Source: a virus. From it: a DNA stretch of 34,252 nt. The position numbers and the translations under genes were made by a program. The notes below the pieces were generated by a model. It searched no databases and was not told where the DNA came from. It worked only from the letters and a program-made list of their open reading frames with translations. The DNA lies in the IMG/VR virus record IMGVR_UViG_3300020053_000593, positions 1 to 34,252 of that record. One strand, given 5' to 3'. Positions 24,771 through 31,012 of this stretch are shown here, piece after piece; the first letter of the stretch is position 1, and each line of letters opens with the position of its first letter.

Positions 24771-25886
24771 ATGTATCAAACAAGCATTGATAGTTTTCAA
24801 CAAAACAGTTATGTACATTTAAAAAGCTTTTTAGACGAACAAAACTGTGCAGAATTAACACAAGCATTAAAAGATTTAGTTGTAAACGGACGTACAGTAA
24901 AAGATATACAATGCCCAAAGTCAGAAGCTGTACATGGAACACAGACATTTGACCAGTTGTTAGTAGACTTATTACCACACTTTGAAAAACATTGTGGTAA
25001 AAGATTATATCCAACTTATTCATACGCAAGATTATATGCTCCTGGTGACGAACTTGTAAAGCATAAAGACAGACCAGCCTGTGAAATATCAGCAACCATT
25101 ACACTAGGTTTTGAAGGTGACGTATGGTCTATCTACATGGAAGGTAACAAAGTAGATATGCAAGTAGGTGATGCCGTTTTGTATCGTGGCATGGAAGTTG
25201 AGCATTGGCGAGAAAAGTATACTGAAGGTCAATGGCAAGCACAAGTATTCTTACATTATGTAGATGCTGATGGACCACATGCTGAATGGAAGTATGATAA
25301 ACGTCAGTCATTAGGTGTCTCTAAAAATACACTTACTGAACGAACATTAACTAATTGTGCTGTATTTGATAATCATTTGTCTCATGACTTTTGCAATAAC
25401 TTAATTAACACATACTCACAAGACAGTATAAATAAAGAACCACCATACATTGGTAACAATACTGGAGAAATAGATAAAACAATTAGAGATGTTAAAAGAG
25501 TTATACTGCCACAAAATGTAGGCATTGGTGCCACACTAACATCAACAGGATTAAATGCAAACCAGTATTGGTGGCAATATCATATAACTCATTCTAATCA
25601 AACTGAGTTATTAATATATAAACCAGAAGGACATTACACTCAACATGTAGATACGTTTCATAGTCATAGTGAAGAGACAAGAAAGCTCACATGCTTGGCA
25701 TTTTTGAATGATGATTATGAAGGTGGTAAGTTTTTTATTAACGCTGATGGTAGAGTATTTTATCCACCACAAAGCAAAGGAACTGTGTTAGTATTTCCTA
25801 GTTATATGATACATGGTGTTGAGCCAGTAACAACAGGAACTCGATACAGTGCCGTAACATGGTTAGTAGGACCATACTTTAAATAG
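24771..25886 (+). CDS. Double-domain 2OG-Fe(II) dioxygenase
   Basis: This 371-residue protein contains two complete prolyl-hydroxylase-like domains. Domain 1 (about 1-170) has the iron triad H98, D100 (HKD) and H145 (EHWRE), then AQVFLHYVD. Domain 2 (about 190-371) has H292, D294 (HVD), H348 (YMIHGVEPV) and R358, the usual 2-oxoglutarate-binding Arg ten residues on. In domain 1 no Arg or Lys stands at that spacing; this holds for other HWRE-type members as far as I recall. Such enzymes hydroxylate proteins or other substrates using 2-oxoglutarate and oxygen. The gene lies between the fibre and lysis genes, and modification of fibre or host surface is possible. Substrate is unknown. Confidence 0.88.
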   Translation: MYQTSIDSFQQNSYVHLKSFLDEQNCAELTQALKDLVVNGRTVKDIQCPKSEAVHGTQTFDQLLVDLLPHFEKHCGKRLYPTYSYARLYAPGDELVKHKDRPACEISATITLGFEGDVWSIYMEGNKVDMQVGDAVLYRGMEVEHWREKYTEGQWQAQVFLHYVDADGPHAEWKYDKRQSLGVSKNTLTERTLTNCAVFDNHLSHDFCNNLINTYSQDSINKEPPYIGNNTGEIDKTIRDVKRVILPQNVGIGATLTSTGLNANQYWWQYHITHSNQTELLIYKPEGHYTQHVDTFHSHSEETRKLTCLAFLNDDYEGGKFFINADGRVFYPPQSKGTVLVFPSYMIHGVEPVTTGTRYSAVTWLVGPYFK

Positions 25887-25891
25887 GATTG

Positions 25892-26062
25892 ATGATGACA
25901 CCAGACGAAAAGCTAGCAGCCCACGAGAAGTTATGTGCAGAACGATATGCAACATTGCACTATCGTCTTGATCGTCTTGAAGCTATGCTTGGTAAACTTA
26001 TTTGGGGATGCATGACTGGCTTCGGTGCTATTGTAATATCTGTTATTGTTGGCAAAATATAA
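25892..26062 (+). CDS. Small XhlA-like membrane protein, holin candidate
   Basis: This 56-codon gene begins MMTPDEKLAAHEKLCAER, with an amphipathic helix (YRLDRLEAMLGKL) and one C-terminal membrane segment (CMTGFGAIVISVIVG) with a short basic end. This is the build of XhlA-type or class II/III holin accessory proteins, which regulate membrane damage at lysis. AGGATTG precedes the start; a second ATG at 25895 is possible. It stands first in the lysis cassette. The role is inferred from fold and place. Confidence 0.65.
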   Translation: MMTPDEKLAAHEKLCAERYATLHYRLDRLEAMLGKLIWGCMTGFGAIVISVIVGKI

Positions 26063-26104
26063 TGTTAACAAGACTATGTCAAATGTTAAGAAGGGGAATA
26101 CAAA

Positions 26105-26239
26105 ATGTGGATGATCTATATACTCATAGTTATCTTGATACTCGTGGCCTACGAAGTTATCCGAAAGCCAAGCGTAAGCATGATCAAGAGTGTCCTTATA
26201 AAGTTGAGCGATTGGTTGAAGGCGATTGCATCTAAATGA
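26105..26239 (+). CDS. 44-residue single-span membrane protein
   Basis: The frame beginning at 26105 encodes MWMIYILIVILILVAYEVI, a clear membrane helix, followed by a basic, amphipathic tail (KSVLIKLSDWLKAIASK). AGAAGGGGA stands 7 bases before the start, and the stop overlaps the holin start in ATGATG. A longer frame over the same bases (26062-26235) lacks such logic. The protein may be a second holin, antiholin or inner-membrane spanin fragment. Confidence 0.65.
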   Translation: MWMIYILIVILILVAYEVIRKPSVSMIKSVLIKLSDWLKAIASK

Positions 26240-26631
26240 TGTGGGGTCCAATCATATCAGTCGTTAGTTCTGTCTTAGATAAAGTAATACCCGATAACAA
26301 TGCCAAAGAGAAAGCAAAGGCAGACATTGAAAAAGCTCTTATCGACAATGCAGCACAGATTAATCTCGCTCAGGCTGAGACGAATAAGATCGAAGCTAAT
26401 CATCGCAGCGTGTTTATTGCTGGTTGGCGTCCTTTCCTTGGGTGGGTGTGCGGTATTGGTTTTGCTTGGATATTTGTGCTTAACCCGATACTTCAATGGG
26501 GGTTAGCTTTGTATGGCATCAATGCTGTATTACCTCAACTACAAACAGATGTACTAATGGAACTAACTATTGCACTACTTGGCCTTGCGGGTCTACGCTC
26601 TTGGGAAAAGGCTAAGGGCCTAACACAGTGA
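26236..26631 (+). CDS. Holin of the 3TMs family
   Basis: This 131-residue protein resembles the 3-TM holin (GTA-holin) family: an N-terminal segment with VSSVLDKVIPD, a charged helix (KADIEKALIDNAAQINLAQA), the signature FIAGWRPFLGWVCGIGFAW (residues about 59-77), then two more hydrophobic segments. Holins form the pores or lesions that let the endolysin reach the cell wall. It overlaps the 44-residue membrane gene by 4 bases and the endolysin by 4 bases (GTGA), a tight lysis cassette. Confidence 0.88.
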   Translation: MMWGPIISVVSSVLDKVIPDNNAKEKAKADIEKALIDNAAQINLAQAETNKIEANHRSVFIAGWRPFLGWVCGIGFAWIFVLNPILQWGLALYGINAVLPQLQTDVLMELTIALLGLAGLRSWEKAKGLTQ

Positions 26632-27068
26632 GGTTATCAGAACACTTTACCTTGGAAGAAATGACGAGGTCGCAGTTAGCTGCACGTCATGGTATAATAA
26701 ATAAACCCAACGACATACAGTTGGAGAACTTAAAAACATTAGCGAAAGGAATGGAACTTGTTAGGACTAAGCTTGATAGTTTGCCTATTATTGTTAGTAG
26801 TGGTTTTAGGTGTGAAGCTCTCAACGATCTTCTTGGATCTAAAAGGACCAGCCAACATATTATGGGTCTTGCTTGTGATTTCACTTGTGATCGTTATGCT
26901 CATGTTGGACGAGTATTCGAGGTAATCGCAGACTCCTCTATTCCTTTTGACCAACTGATATTAGAATATGATTCCTGGATACACATCTCATTCCCACCCG
27001 AAGGTGCGGAACCTCGAAGACAGATGTTGGTAATCGATCGTGAAGGCGCAAGGATTTATAACCGTTAG
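26628..27068 (+). CDS. Peptidase M15-type endolysin
   Basis: This 146-residue protein starts at GTG 26628, within the holin stop. It has the M15_3 layout: LSEHFTLEEMTRSQLAARHG, a SSGFRCEALN motif at 57-66, SQHIMGLACDF with zinc ligands H77 and D84, and WIHISF with H119. The enzyme cuts peptide bonds (D-Ala to the cross-linking residue) in peptidoglycan to release progeny. No signal peptide is present, so it needs the holin to pass the membrane. It overlaps the next gene by 29 bases. Confidence 0.93.
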   Translation: MRLSEHFTLEEMTRSQLAARHGIINKPNDIQLENLKTLAKGMELVRTKLDSLPIIVSSGFRCEALNDLLGSKRTSQHIMGLACDFTCDRYAHVGRVFEVIADSSIPFDQLILEYDSWIHISFPPEGAEPRRQMLVIDREGARIYNR

Positions 27069-27390
27069 TTTCATTGAACATCTTTACAATACATTCCGTA
27101 TTCATAAACCATTCCAAGACTTTCCTGATAGCATTCATGTTGAGTTTGAAGTTGTCTACAATCATGATTGTATCGGAGAGTACACTCCTGAACCGCACCG
27201 TATACTCATCTCTACCAAGTATTGTAAGACCCTCGAAGCTGTTATCTATACCGTACTGCATGAGATGATTCACATGCGTATGTATTTAGACAATCCAAAG
27301 TCTGAAGAATACGTTGAACATAATCAGAAGTTTGATGCCTACAACAAACAAGTCTGTGCCATGTACTTCCTTGACCCACAAGAACTTTAA
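27040..27390 (+). CDS. SprT-like zinc metallopeptidase domain
   Basis: This 116-residue protein has the zinc motif HEMIH at residues 74-78 (H74, E75, H78) in TVLHEMIHMRMYLD, and H94 in VEHNQKFDAY as a probable third ligand. This agrees with small SprT-like proteins of phages. SprT/Spartan relatives digest proteins cross-linked to DNA; in phages the target is not known. The GTG start at 27040 lies within the endolysin gene, and no strong ribosome site is visible, so coupling is likely. The place after the endolysin could also hint at a lysis function. Confidence 0.75.
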   Translation: MKAQGFITVSFIEHLYNTFRIHKPFQDFPDSIHVEFEVVYNHDCIGEYTPEPHRILISTKYCKTLEAVIYTVLHEMIHMRMYLDNPKSEEYVEHNQKFDAYNKQVCAMYFLDPQEL

Positions 27391-27427
27391 TATATAATAG
27401 ATATAACACATAACATGGAACTTACTT

Positions 27428-28132
27428 ATGAGTTACAAGTCGGTATTGGTTATATCAGATTTGCATATACCCTATCATCATCCTGATGCATTTGAATTCT
27501 TAACTCAACTCAAGAAGAAATATAAACCAGATCTCGTTGTCAATATTGGAGATGAGATCGATCAACACTCAATCAGTTTTCATAATCATCACCCAGACTT
27601 GAAGTCACCTGGCGATGAACTTAGAGTTACTAGACAATATGTAAAAGAGTTAGAGAAAATTTTTCCTGAAATGACCTTGGTGCATTCAAACCATTCATCA
27701 CTTATCTATCGTCGAGCTGTAGCCCATGGCTTGAGTTTGGAGTATCTAAAAAGCTACAATGAATTCTTACAAGTAGGGCCTGGATGGAAATGGGTGGATG
27801 ATTTCACTGTTACTTTATCAGATGGTCAGCGCTGTTTCTTTACGCATGGGATGTCAGCTGACGTCATGAAGGTGGCCCAGCAATATGGAATGAATACTGT
27901 CCAGGGGCATTATCATTCTAAGTTTAAGATTGAATACTATTCTAATCCTGACAAGCTTGTCTGGGGTATGCAAACAGGATGTCTCATCAATCAAAAAGAA
28001 TTAGCATTTGAATATGCTAAGAATTTTAAATCCAGATTCATCATCGGTTGTGGTATGATTATAGAGGGGCAACCTAAACTCATGCCAATGATACTTAAGG
28101 ATGGTGGACGATGGACGAAAACGATAGTGTAA
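27428..28132 (+). CDS. Calcineurin-like metallophosphoesterase
   Basis: This 234-residue protein has the whole set of metallophosphoesterase motifs: SDLHIPYHH (D11, H13), GDEID (D42), SNHS (N88, H89, where many relatives have GNHD), THGMS (H140) and GHYH (H161, H163). Such enzymes use two metals to cut phosphomonoesters or phosphodiesters, including nucleotides and nucleic acids. The substrate is not evident. It follows a short AT-rich gap (27391-27427) with TATATAATAG that may hold a promoter. It overlaps the next gene by 22 bases. Confidence 0.9.
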   Translation: MSYKSVLVISDLHIPYHHPDAFEFLTQLKKKYKPDLVVNIGDEIDQHSISFHNHHPDLKSPGDELRVTRQYVKELEKIFPEMTLVHSNHSSLIYRRAVAHGLSLEYLKSYNEFLQVGPGWKWVDDFTVTLSDGQRCFFTHGMSADVMKVAQQYGMNTVQGHYHSKFKIEYYSNPDKLVWGMQTGCLINQKELAFEYAKNFKSRFIIGCGMIIEGQPKLMPMILKDGGRWTKTIV

Positions 28133-28335
28133 TTTCTGAATTAGATTCCGAACAAGCAAATGCAATTGACTCAGTCATTGGTAAAAAGATTTGGAACATC
28201 GAAGTCTTAGAAGAAGGTGATCAATCGATGGTAAAGATTATGTTCTCGGAAGATGAAGAGACAGATTTTATTCTTTTACATGCTGAAGGGATGGATATGT
28301 ACATCGTTAATGCAAAACCTAAGGTCACCCACTAA
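28111..28335 (+). CDS. Small acidic protein, unknown
   Basis: This 74-residue protein begins MDENDSVISELDSEQANAI and includes GKKIWNIEVLEEGDQSMVKI and TDFILLHAEGMDMYIV. It is strongly acidic with a beta-rich half. I recognise no family. It overlaps the phosphoesterase by 22 bases and is the last rightward gene of the main block. It could be a DNA mimic or a partner of the phosphoesterase, but nothing proves this. Confidence 0.6.
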   Translation: MDENDSVISELDSEQANAIDSVIGKKIWNIEVLEEGDQSMVKIMFSEDEETDFILLHAEGMDMYIVNAKPKVTH

Positions 28336-28436
28336 AAACGACCCACACAATCGTTCTCTGTTGCACGATCTCATGTCAGCCTAGGGTAACCTATCAGAAA
28401 ATAACGATCGTTTAACTACGCTCTTTCTGCATATCT
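28336..28436. other. Gap between converging transcription units
   Basis: Rightward and leftward units meet in this 101-base gap. It holds short inverted repeats ATCGT/ACGAT (28350-28369), TAGG/CCTA (28382-28393) and a 10-bp palindrome AACGATCGTT (28403-28412). None has a T run, so a classic terminator is not evident. Confidence 0.4.
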
Positions 28437-28925
28437 TTATAACGATTTAGGCATATTCCATGTAGATTCTAGTGCAATAATGTCTTTAAAGGGTACCAAT
28501 GTCAGTAAATCTTGGCGACCTTCTCGAGTATACAGCTGATACACACCTTTTCCTTTGCTGTAATTTTTTTCCTTGACTTTCTCATTGACTAATTCACGTA
28601 GCTCTTCTCTGTTTGCAATGACCCATGCATCTTCTCGTTCAAACACAATGTAATCTGCAAGGCCTTTAATCCATCCAGGCTTGCCATGTACATTCTTACT
28701 TTCAATCCATGTATATTTTTGTATGGTATTGGTATCATGTCTGTTGTATCGCTTCATGCCTTTGACATCAAACTTCAATGGCTCAGTATCAATCCATCCA
28801 CATACACCTTGAACATCCCAATGCTCATACATGTCTTGTTCTTTGGTGGCCCAGACCACATCATTTAATTCAGCATCAGCAAATGCTTGTTCTACTTTCT
28901 TACCTTCAGTTAAAAAATCATTCAT
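28437..28925 (-). CDS. Possible PD-(D/E)XK-like phage nuclease
   Basis: This 162-residue protein contains EHWDVQGV (D37), KFDVKGMKRYNR (D53, K55) and WIESKNVHGKPGWIKG (73-88), then DYIVFERED and a C-terminal GRQDLLTLVPFKDI. I know this pattern from conserved phage proteins with ADYIAFE and KDVLTLV blocks. The spacing of D37 and D53-x-K55 would suit a PD-(D/E)XK nuclease, but it has not been proven. AAGGA lies 5 bases before the start. It is the last gene of the leftward unit. Confidence 0.6.
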   Translation of the reverse strand: MNDFLTEGKKVEQAFADAELNDVVWATKEQDMYEHWDVQGVCGWIDTEPLKFDVKGMKRYNRHDTNTIQKYTWIESKNVHGKPGWIKGLADYIVFEREDAWVIANREELRELVNEKVKEKNYSKGKGVYQLYTREGRQDLLTLVPFKDIIALESTWNMPKSL

Positions 28926-28946
28926 ACTTTTCCTTATCCTTTATTC

Positions 28947-28987
28947 ATGTATTTGTCATACCTGTATTACATGTATATCTGCCATAC
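28947..28987 (+). repeat. Two imperfect direct repeats upstream of pqqA
   Basis: ATGTATTTGTCATAC (28947-28961) is repeated as ATGTATATCTGCCATAC (28971-28987), 24 bases downstream. The second copy touches the -10 box of the pqqA promoter, with a TACATGTA palindrome at 28969-28976. They could be sites for a regulator of pqqA. Confidence 0.45.
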
Positions 28988-28993
28988 TATAAT
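28988..28993 (+). promoter_or_regulatory. TATAAT -10 box for pqqA
   Basis: A perfect TATAAT precedes pqqA, with the expected transcription start near 29000 and a 16-base leader. No good -35 box is seen at 16-18 bases upstream, so the promoter may be activator-dependent or use the direct repeats at 28947-28987. Confidence 0.55.
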
Positions 28994-29015
28994 CTCAATT
29001 AACTAGGAGACTATT

Positions 29016-29087
29016 ATGTGGACTAAACCAGCAGCAACTGAAATGCGTTTCGGTTTCGAAGTTACAATGTACGTATGTAACAAATAA
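29016..29087 (+). CDS. pqqA: PqqA, PQQ precursor peptide
   Basis: The 23-codon gene begins MWTKPAATEM and has the core RFGFEVTMY, ending VCNK. This is the pattern of PqqA, the ribosomal peptide from which the cofactor pyrroloquinoline quinone is made: MW.KPA start, R.G.EVT.Y and 23-24 residues in all. E15 and Y19, the Glu and Tyr that PqqE links and that become the PQQ skeleton, are both present at the right spacing. AGGAGA stands 5 bases before the ATG, a TATAAT box is upstream and an intrinsic terminator follows at once. Neighbouring genes run the other way. No pqqB-E genes are in the window, so host enzymes must process it. The gene is likely host-derived. Confidence 0.93.
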   Translation: MWTKPAATEMRFGFEVTMYVCNK

Positions 29088-29112
29088 AGAAAGGGGCTTG
29101 CGCCCCTTCTTT
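29086..29112. terminator. Bidirectional terminator after pqqA and the ParB-like gene
   Basis: GGGGC (29093-29097) pairs with GCCCC (29102-29106) around TTGC, and the stem continues as AAAGAA (29086-29091) with TTCTTT (29107-29112), leaving one bulged A at 29092. It directly follows the pqqA stop on the plus strand and the ParB-like stop on the minus strand. In the leftward direction the RNA has a long U-rich tail, so it should work both ways. Confidence 0.85.
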
Positions 29113-29113
29113 G

Positions 29114-29836
29114 TTAAAAGAATCCTACCTTCTGTGCTTTAGACACTTTGAAGTTATAAATATCTCTGATTGCATTCCTGAAAGTATCTTCCCCTCCACT
29201 CTGCGGCAACATATGAGATTGTACTTTTAACTTCTGCATCATTCGACTATGATTGTAGTCTGGGTGATGGAATAGTTTGATCATACAATTTAGTAGGTGA
29301 CTCTTCTTATAGTTTGGATAGTATTGACCAATCTGATCGAGCTGTCTTGCATGTTCTAAAGCTTGATTGTAATTCTTGATCTTGAATGTACCAAATTTAA
29401 ACTGCCTACCTAATTCACCTGATCGGGTTGGACTACCACCGAGCAATGCAATACATGCACTGTAGTTGTATCCAGTCTCTTGCATGAACTGTTTAAACTT
29501 AATGTATTCTGGATGGCCTAGCGCACAGAATGAATGTAGTCTATTGCCATTGTTCCAGTTAGCCATGTTCTCATTCAGTCTGCGCACCTCATCTAATGCT
29601 AACTTATTGATCTTGATAAAGTGTACATCAAAGCCTAGAAAGTTTGCCGCTTCAAAGCGATGTTGACCATCAATGATCTCATGCTTCTCATTGACAATAA
29701 TCGGCACAGGGATGTACCTTTCTTTCATGGACTTAATCAGTCTCTTTAAATTACTTTTATTGATGTTACGATTCCCGTTAATGTATTTAAACATACCGTA
29801 ATCATTGGTTTTATAAACTTGATTTACTTGTTTCAT
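29114..29836 (-). CDS. ParB/sulfiredoxin-fold phage protein
   Basis: This 240-residue protein has a ParB-like N-terminal domain: INKSNLKRLIKSMKERY, a VPIIVNEKHEIIDGQHRFEA strand-turn-helix with the DGQHR motif at 56-60, and then EVRRLNENMANW. ParB domains can bind CTP or act as nucleases; stand-alone phage members have unclear roles, including DNA binding or nicking. The remaining C-terminal part is helical with RSGELGRQFKFGTFKI. AAGGAAA lies about 8 bases before the ATG. It ends at the bidirectional terminator. Confidence 0.85.
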   Translation of the reverse strand: MKQVNQVYKTNDYGMFKYINGNRNINKSNLKRLIKSMKERYIPVPIIVNEKHEIIDGQHRFEAANFLGFDVHFIKINKLALDEVRRLNENMANWNNGNRLHSFCALGHPEYIKFKQFMQETGYNYSACIALLGGSPTRSGELGRQFKFGTFKIKNYNQALEHARQLDQIGQYYPNYKKSHLLNCMIKLFHHPDYNHSRMMQKLKVQSHMLPQSGGEDTFRNAIRDIYNFKVSKAQKVGFF

Positions 29837-29852
29837 TATGTTTTCCTTAAAG

Positions 29853-30005
29853 TTAATTACAAATTACTACATCTTTACATACTCGACAGATTTGCATCGT
29901 TCCGTCGGGTAAATAAACTCTTTTGGTTTCACACGCTCCAATGTAATGTGAGAAACCGACTAATGCCAGGATAATGACAATGACTAACACATCATTTTTT
30001 GACAT
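29853..30005 (-). CDS. 50-residue membrane or exported Cys-rich protein
   Basis: This small gene has an excellent GGAGGT ribosome site 5 bases before its ATG at 30005. The product begins MSKNDVLVIVIILALVGFSH, a membrane helix or uncleaved signal, and ends with a short domain GACETKRVYLPDGTMQIC and CKDVVICN containing four cysteines, two in CRVC form. Similar tiny proteins with the PDG...C...VVIC end occur in phages. It may place a disulfide or metal-bound knot in the periplasm. It overlaps the previous leftward gene by 14 bases. Confidence 0.7.
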   Translation of the reverse strand: MSKNDVLVIVIILALVGFSHYIGACETKRVYLPDGTMQICRVCKDVVICN

Positions 30006-30306
30006 GATTACCTCCACTTCCTTCGCTGGTTCTTCTTAAGCGTTCGCCTCTCATCTTCATCTCAGCAATACGCTCCCTAAATATATCTTTATCCATGTTG
30101 AGTACATCCATGCATAATTCAAACATCACATTGTCATCATAGATAAAGTGTGCCGCTTGATCGACTAACAGTTTCGGTGATCGATAACCTAGGAAGTCAT
30201 GCAAGGCATTCTCTAAAATGCCAAGCAATAATCTTCCGCGCCAGTCATCATCAGCAAAACTTCGATCAAACATCCTGTCGTATAATGGATCTTTAGTAAC
30301 GTTCAT
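29992..30306 (-). CDS. Hypothetical phage protein
   Basis: This 104-residue protein begins MNVTKDPLYDRMFDRSFADD and has a DWRGRLLLGILENALHDFLG helix, AAHFIYDDNVMFELCMDVL and a basic end with RERIAEMKMRGERLRR. The build of helix, FELCMDVL, then MDKDIFRERI resembles phage proteins in which a small helical domain precedes a DNA-binding helix. The function is not known. A CAGGAG site precedes the start. It follows the frameshift extension of the ERF gene. Confidence 0.6.
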   Translation of the reverse strand: MNVTKDPLYDRMFDRSFADDDWRGRLLLGILENALHDFLGYRSPKLLVDQAAHFIYDDNVMFELCMDVLNMDKDIFRERIAEMKMRGERLRRTSEGSGGNHVKK

Positions 30307-30308
30307 GA

Positions 30309-30497
30309 CTACTCCTGGCTTATTTTTCTCAGTATGTCACTGATCGCATTCTTAATATCCATGAATGTATCAGGGCCTAATGCACTGAGTGCCATCTTAT
30401 TTAACTCAAAGAATTCAGTTAACTTCTTTGCTTTTTCTTCAGGTGGCAGTTGACTATTACCGATTCTGTGTGACATCTCAATCATAGTCTTCTTCAT
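30309..30497 (-). CDS. Helical ORF; likely -1 frameshift extension of ERF
   Basis: Read alone from the ATG at 30497 this gives 62 residues (MKKTMIEMSHRIGNSQ to SDILRKISQE), with an AAGGA 4 bases upstream. The same frame is open back to the A-rich heptamer at 30554-30560 in the ERF gene, and the intervening bases encode a protein-like stretch, VLSLNLPGKEPIEVKDKDA, with no normal start codon. A -1 shift there would join 81 residues to the ERF protein. Both translation modes could exist. The segment is helical; a partner-binding or regulatory tail would be plausible. Function is unknown. Confidence 0.6.
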   Translation of the reverse strand: MKKTMIEMSHRIGNSQLPPEEKAKKLTEFFELNKMALSALGPDTFMDIKNAISDILRKISQE

Positions 30498-30514
30498 GGC
30501 ATCCTTGTCTTTAA

Positions 30515-30575
30515 CCTCAATCGGTTCCTTGCCAGGTAGATTGAGGCTTAAAACTTTTTTACTTCAAGCACCTTT
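30515..30575 (-). other. dnaX-like programmed -1 frameshift signal
   Basis: On the minus strand this site shows, in order, AAAGGTG (30575-30569, Shine-Dalgarno-like), 8 bases, the heptamer A AAA AAG (30560-30554) placed in the ERF frame exactly as X XXY YYZ, 7 bases with the ERF stop, and an 8-bp perfect stem CCTCAATC/GATTGAGG (30546-30539 with 30522-30515) whose 16-base loop can pair further (CCT/AGG). This is the same arrangement as the E. coli dnaX frameshift site. Confidence 0.7.
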
Positions 30576-31012
30576 GATGGTGGTAGTTTTTCAGCCATAG
30601 ATTTTGTTTCTCTGTATGGTTGTTCTGCTACTTCAGCATCATCATCTAACTTCTCTTCAGGTGGTACCCCACAAGCAGTCAGCAAGCTGTATCGACGCGC
30701 ATAAGTCAAAGCTGATCCATACTTTTGCGGGGACTGTTGTTCACTAGGAACATACAATAAACCACCTGATATTTGTTCACCTGTCTCATGCATAAAGATA
30801 GTCTCTACTTTGACACCATTCTCACATTCGTGTGTCTTTTGTATTAATGCAATACCATGTTTGTTTAAGGCTGGTTTAACCGCAGCAACACAAGCATCGA
30901 GTCTTGCATAATTGCTTCTAAAGTGTGGATTTTTGCCTTCTAATCCAGTCTTTTCAAACTCTTTTTGTGCTTCGACAAAAGCCTTAGCAATCCCCAAAGT
31001 TTTCTCTGTCAT
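30548..31012 (-). CDS. erf: ERF-family single-strand annealing protein
   Basis: This 154-residue protein resembles ERF-type recombinases: GKNPHFRSNYARLDACVAAV, KPALNKHGIALIQ, then the signature QKYGSALTYARRYSLLTACG (about 96-115) and an acidic DDD. ERF proteins anneal complementary single strands, working with an exonuclease; here a YqaJ-like gene lies just upstream in the same unit. The ATG at 31012 has GGAG 6 bases upstream and is preferred over a TTG 12 bases earlier. The frame-0 product ends EVKKF; a -1 shift at the final Lys codons would give a form of 234 residues. Confidence 0.9.
   Translation of the reverse strand: MTEKTLGIAKAFVEAQKEFEKTGLEGKNPHFRSNYARLDACVAAVKPALNKHGIALIQKTHECENGVKVETIFMHETGEQISGGLLYVPSEQQSPQKYGSALTYARRYSLLTACGVPPEEKLDDDAEVAEQPYRETKSMAEKLPPSKVLEVKKF

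Noticed and set aside
26002-26235. 57-77 residue frame overlapping the 44-residue membrane gene
   Set aside because: It lacks membrane or domain logic, whereas the frame at 26105 has a ribosome site, membrane helix and coupled stop.
28336-28436. Terminator between converging units
   Set aside because: Short inverted repeats exist, but none has a stable GC stem followed by T residues.
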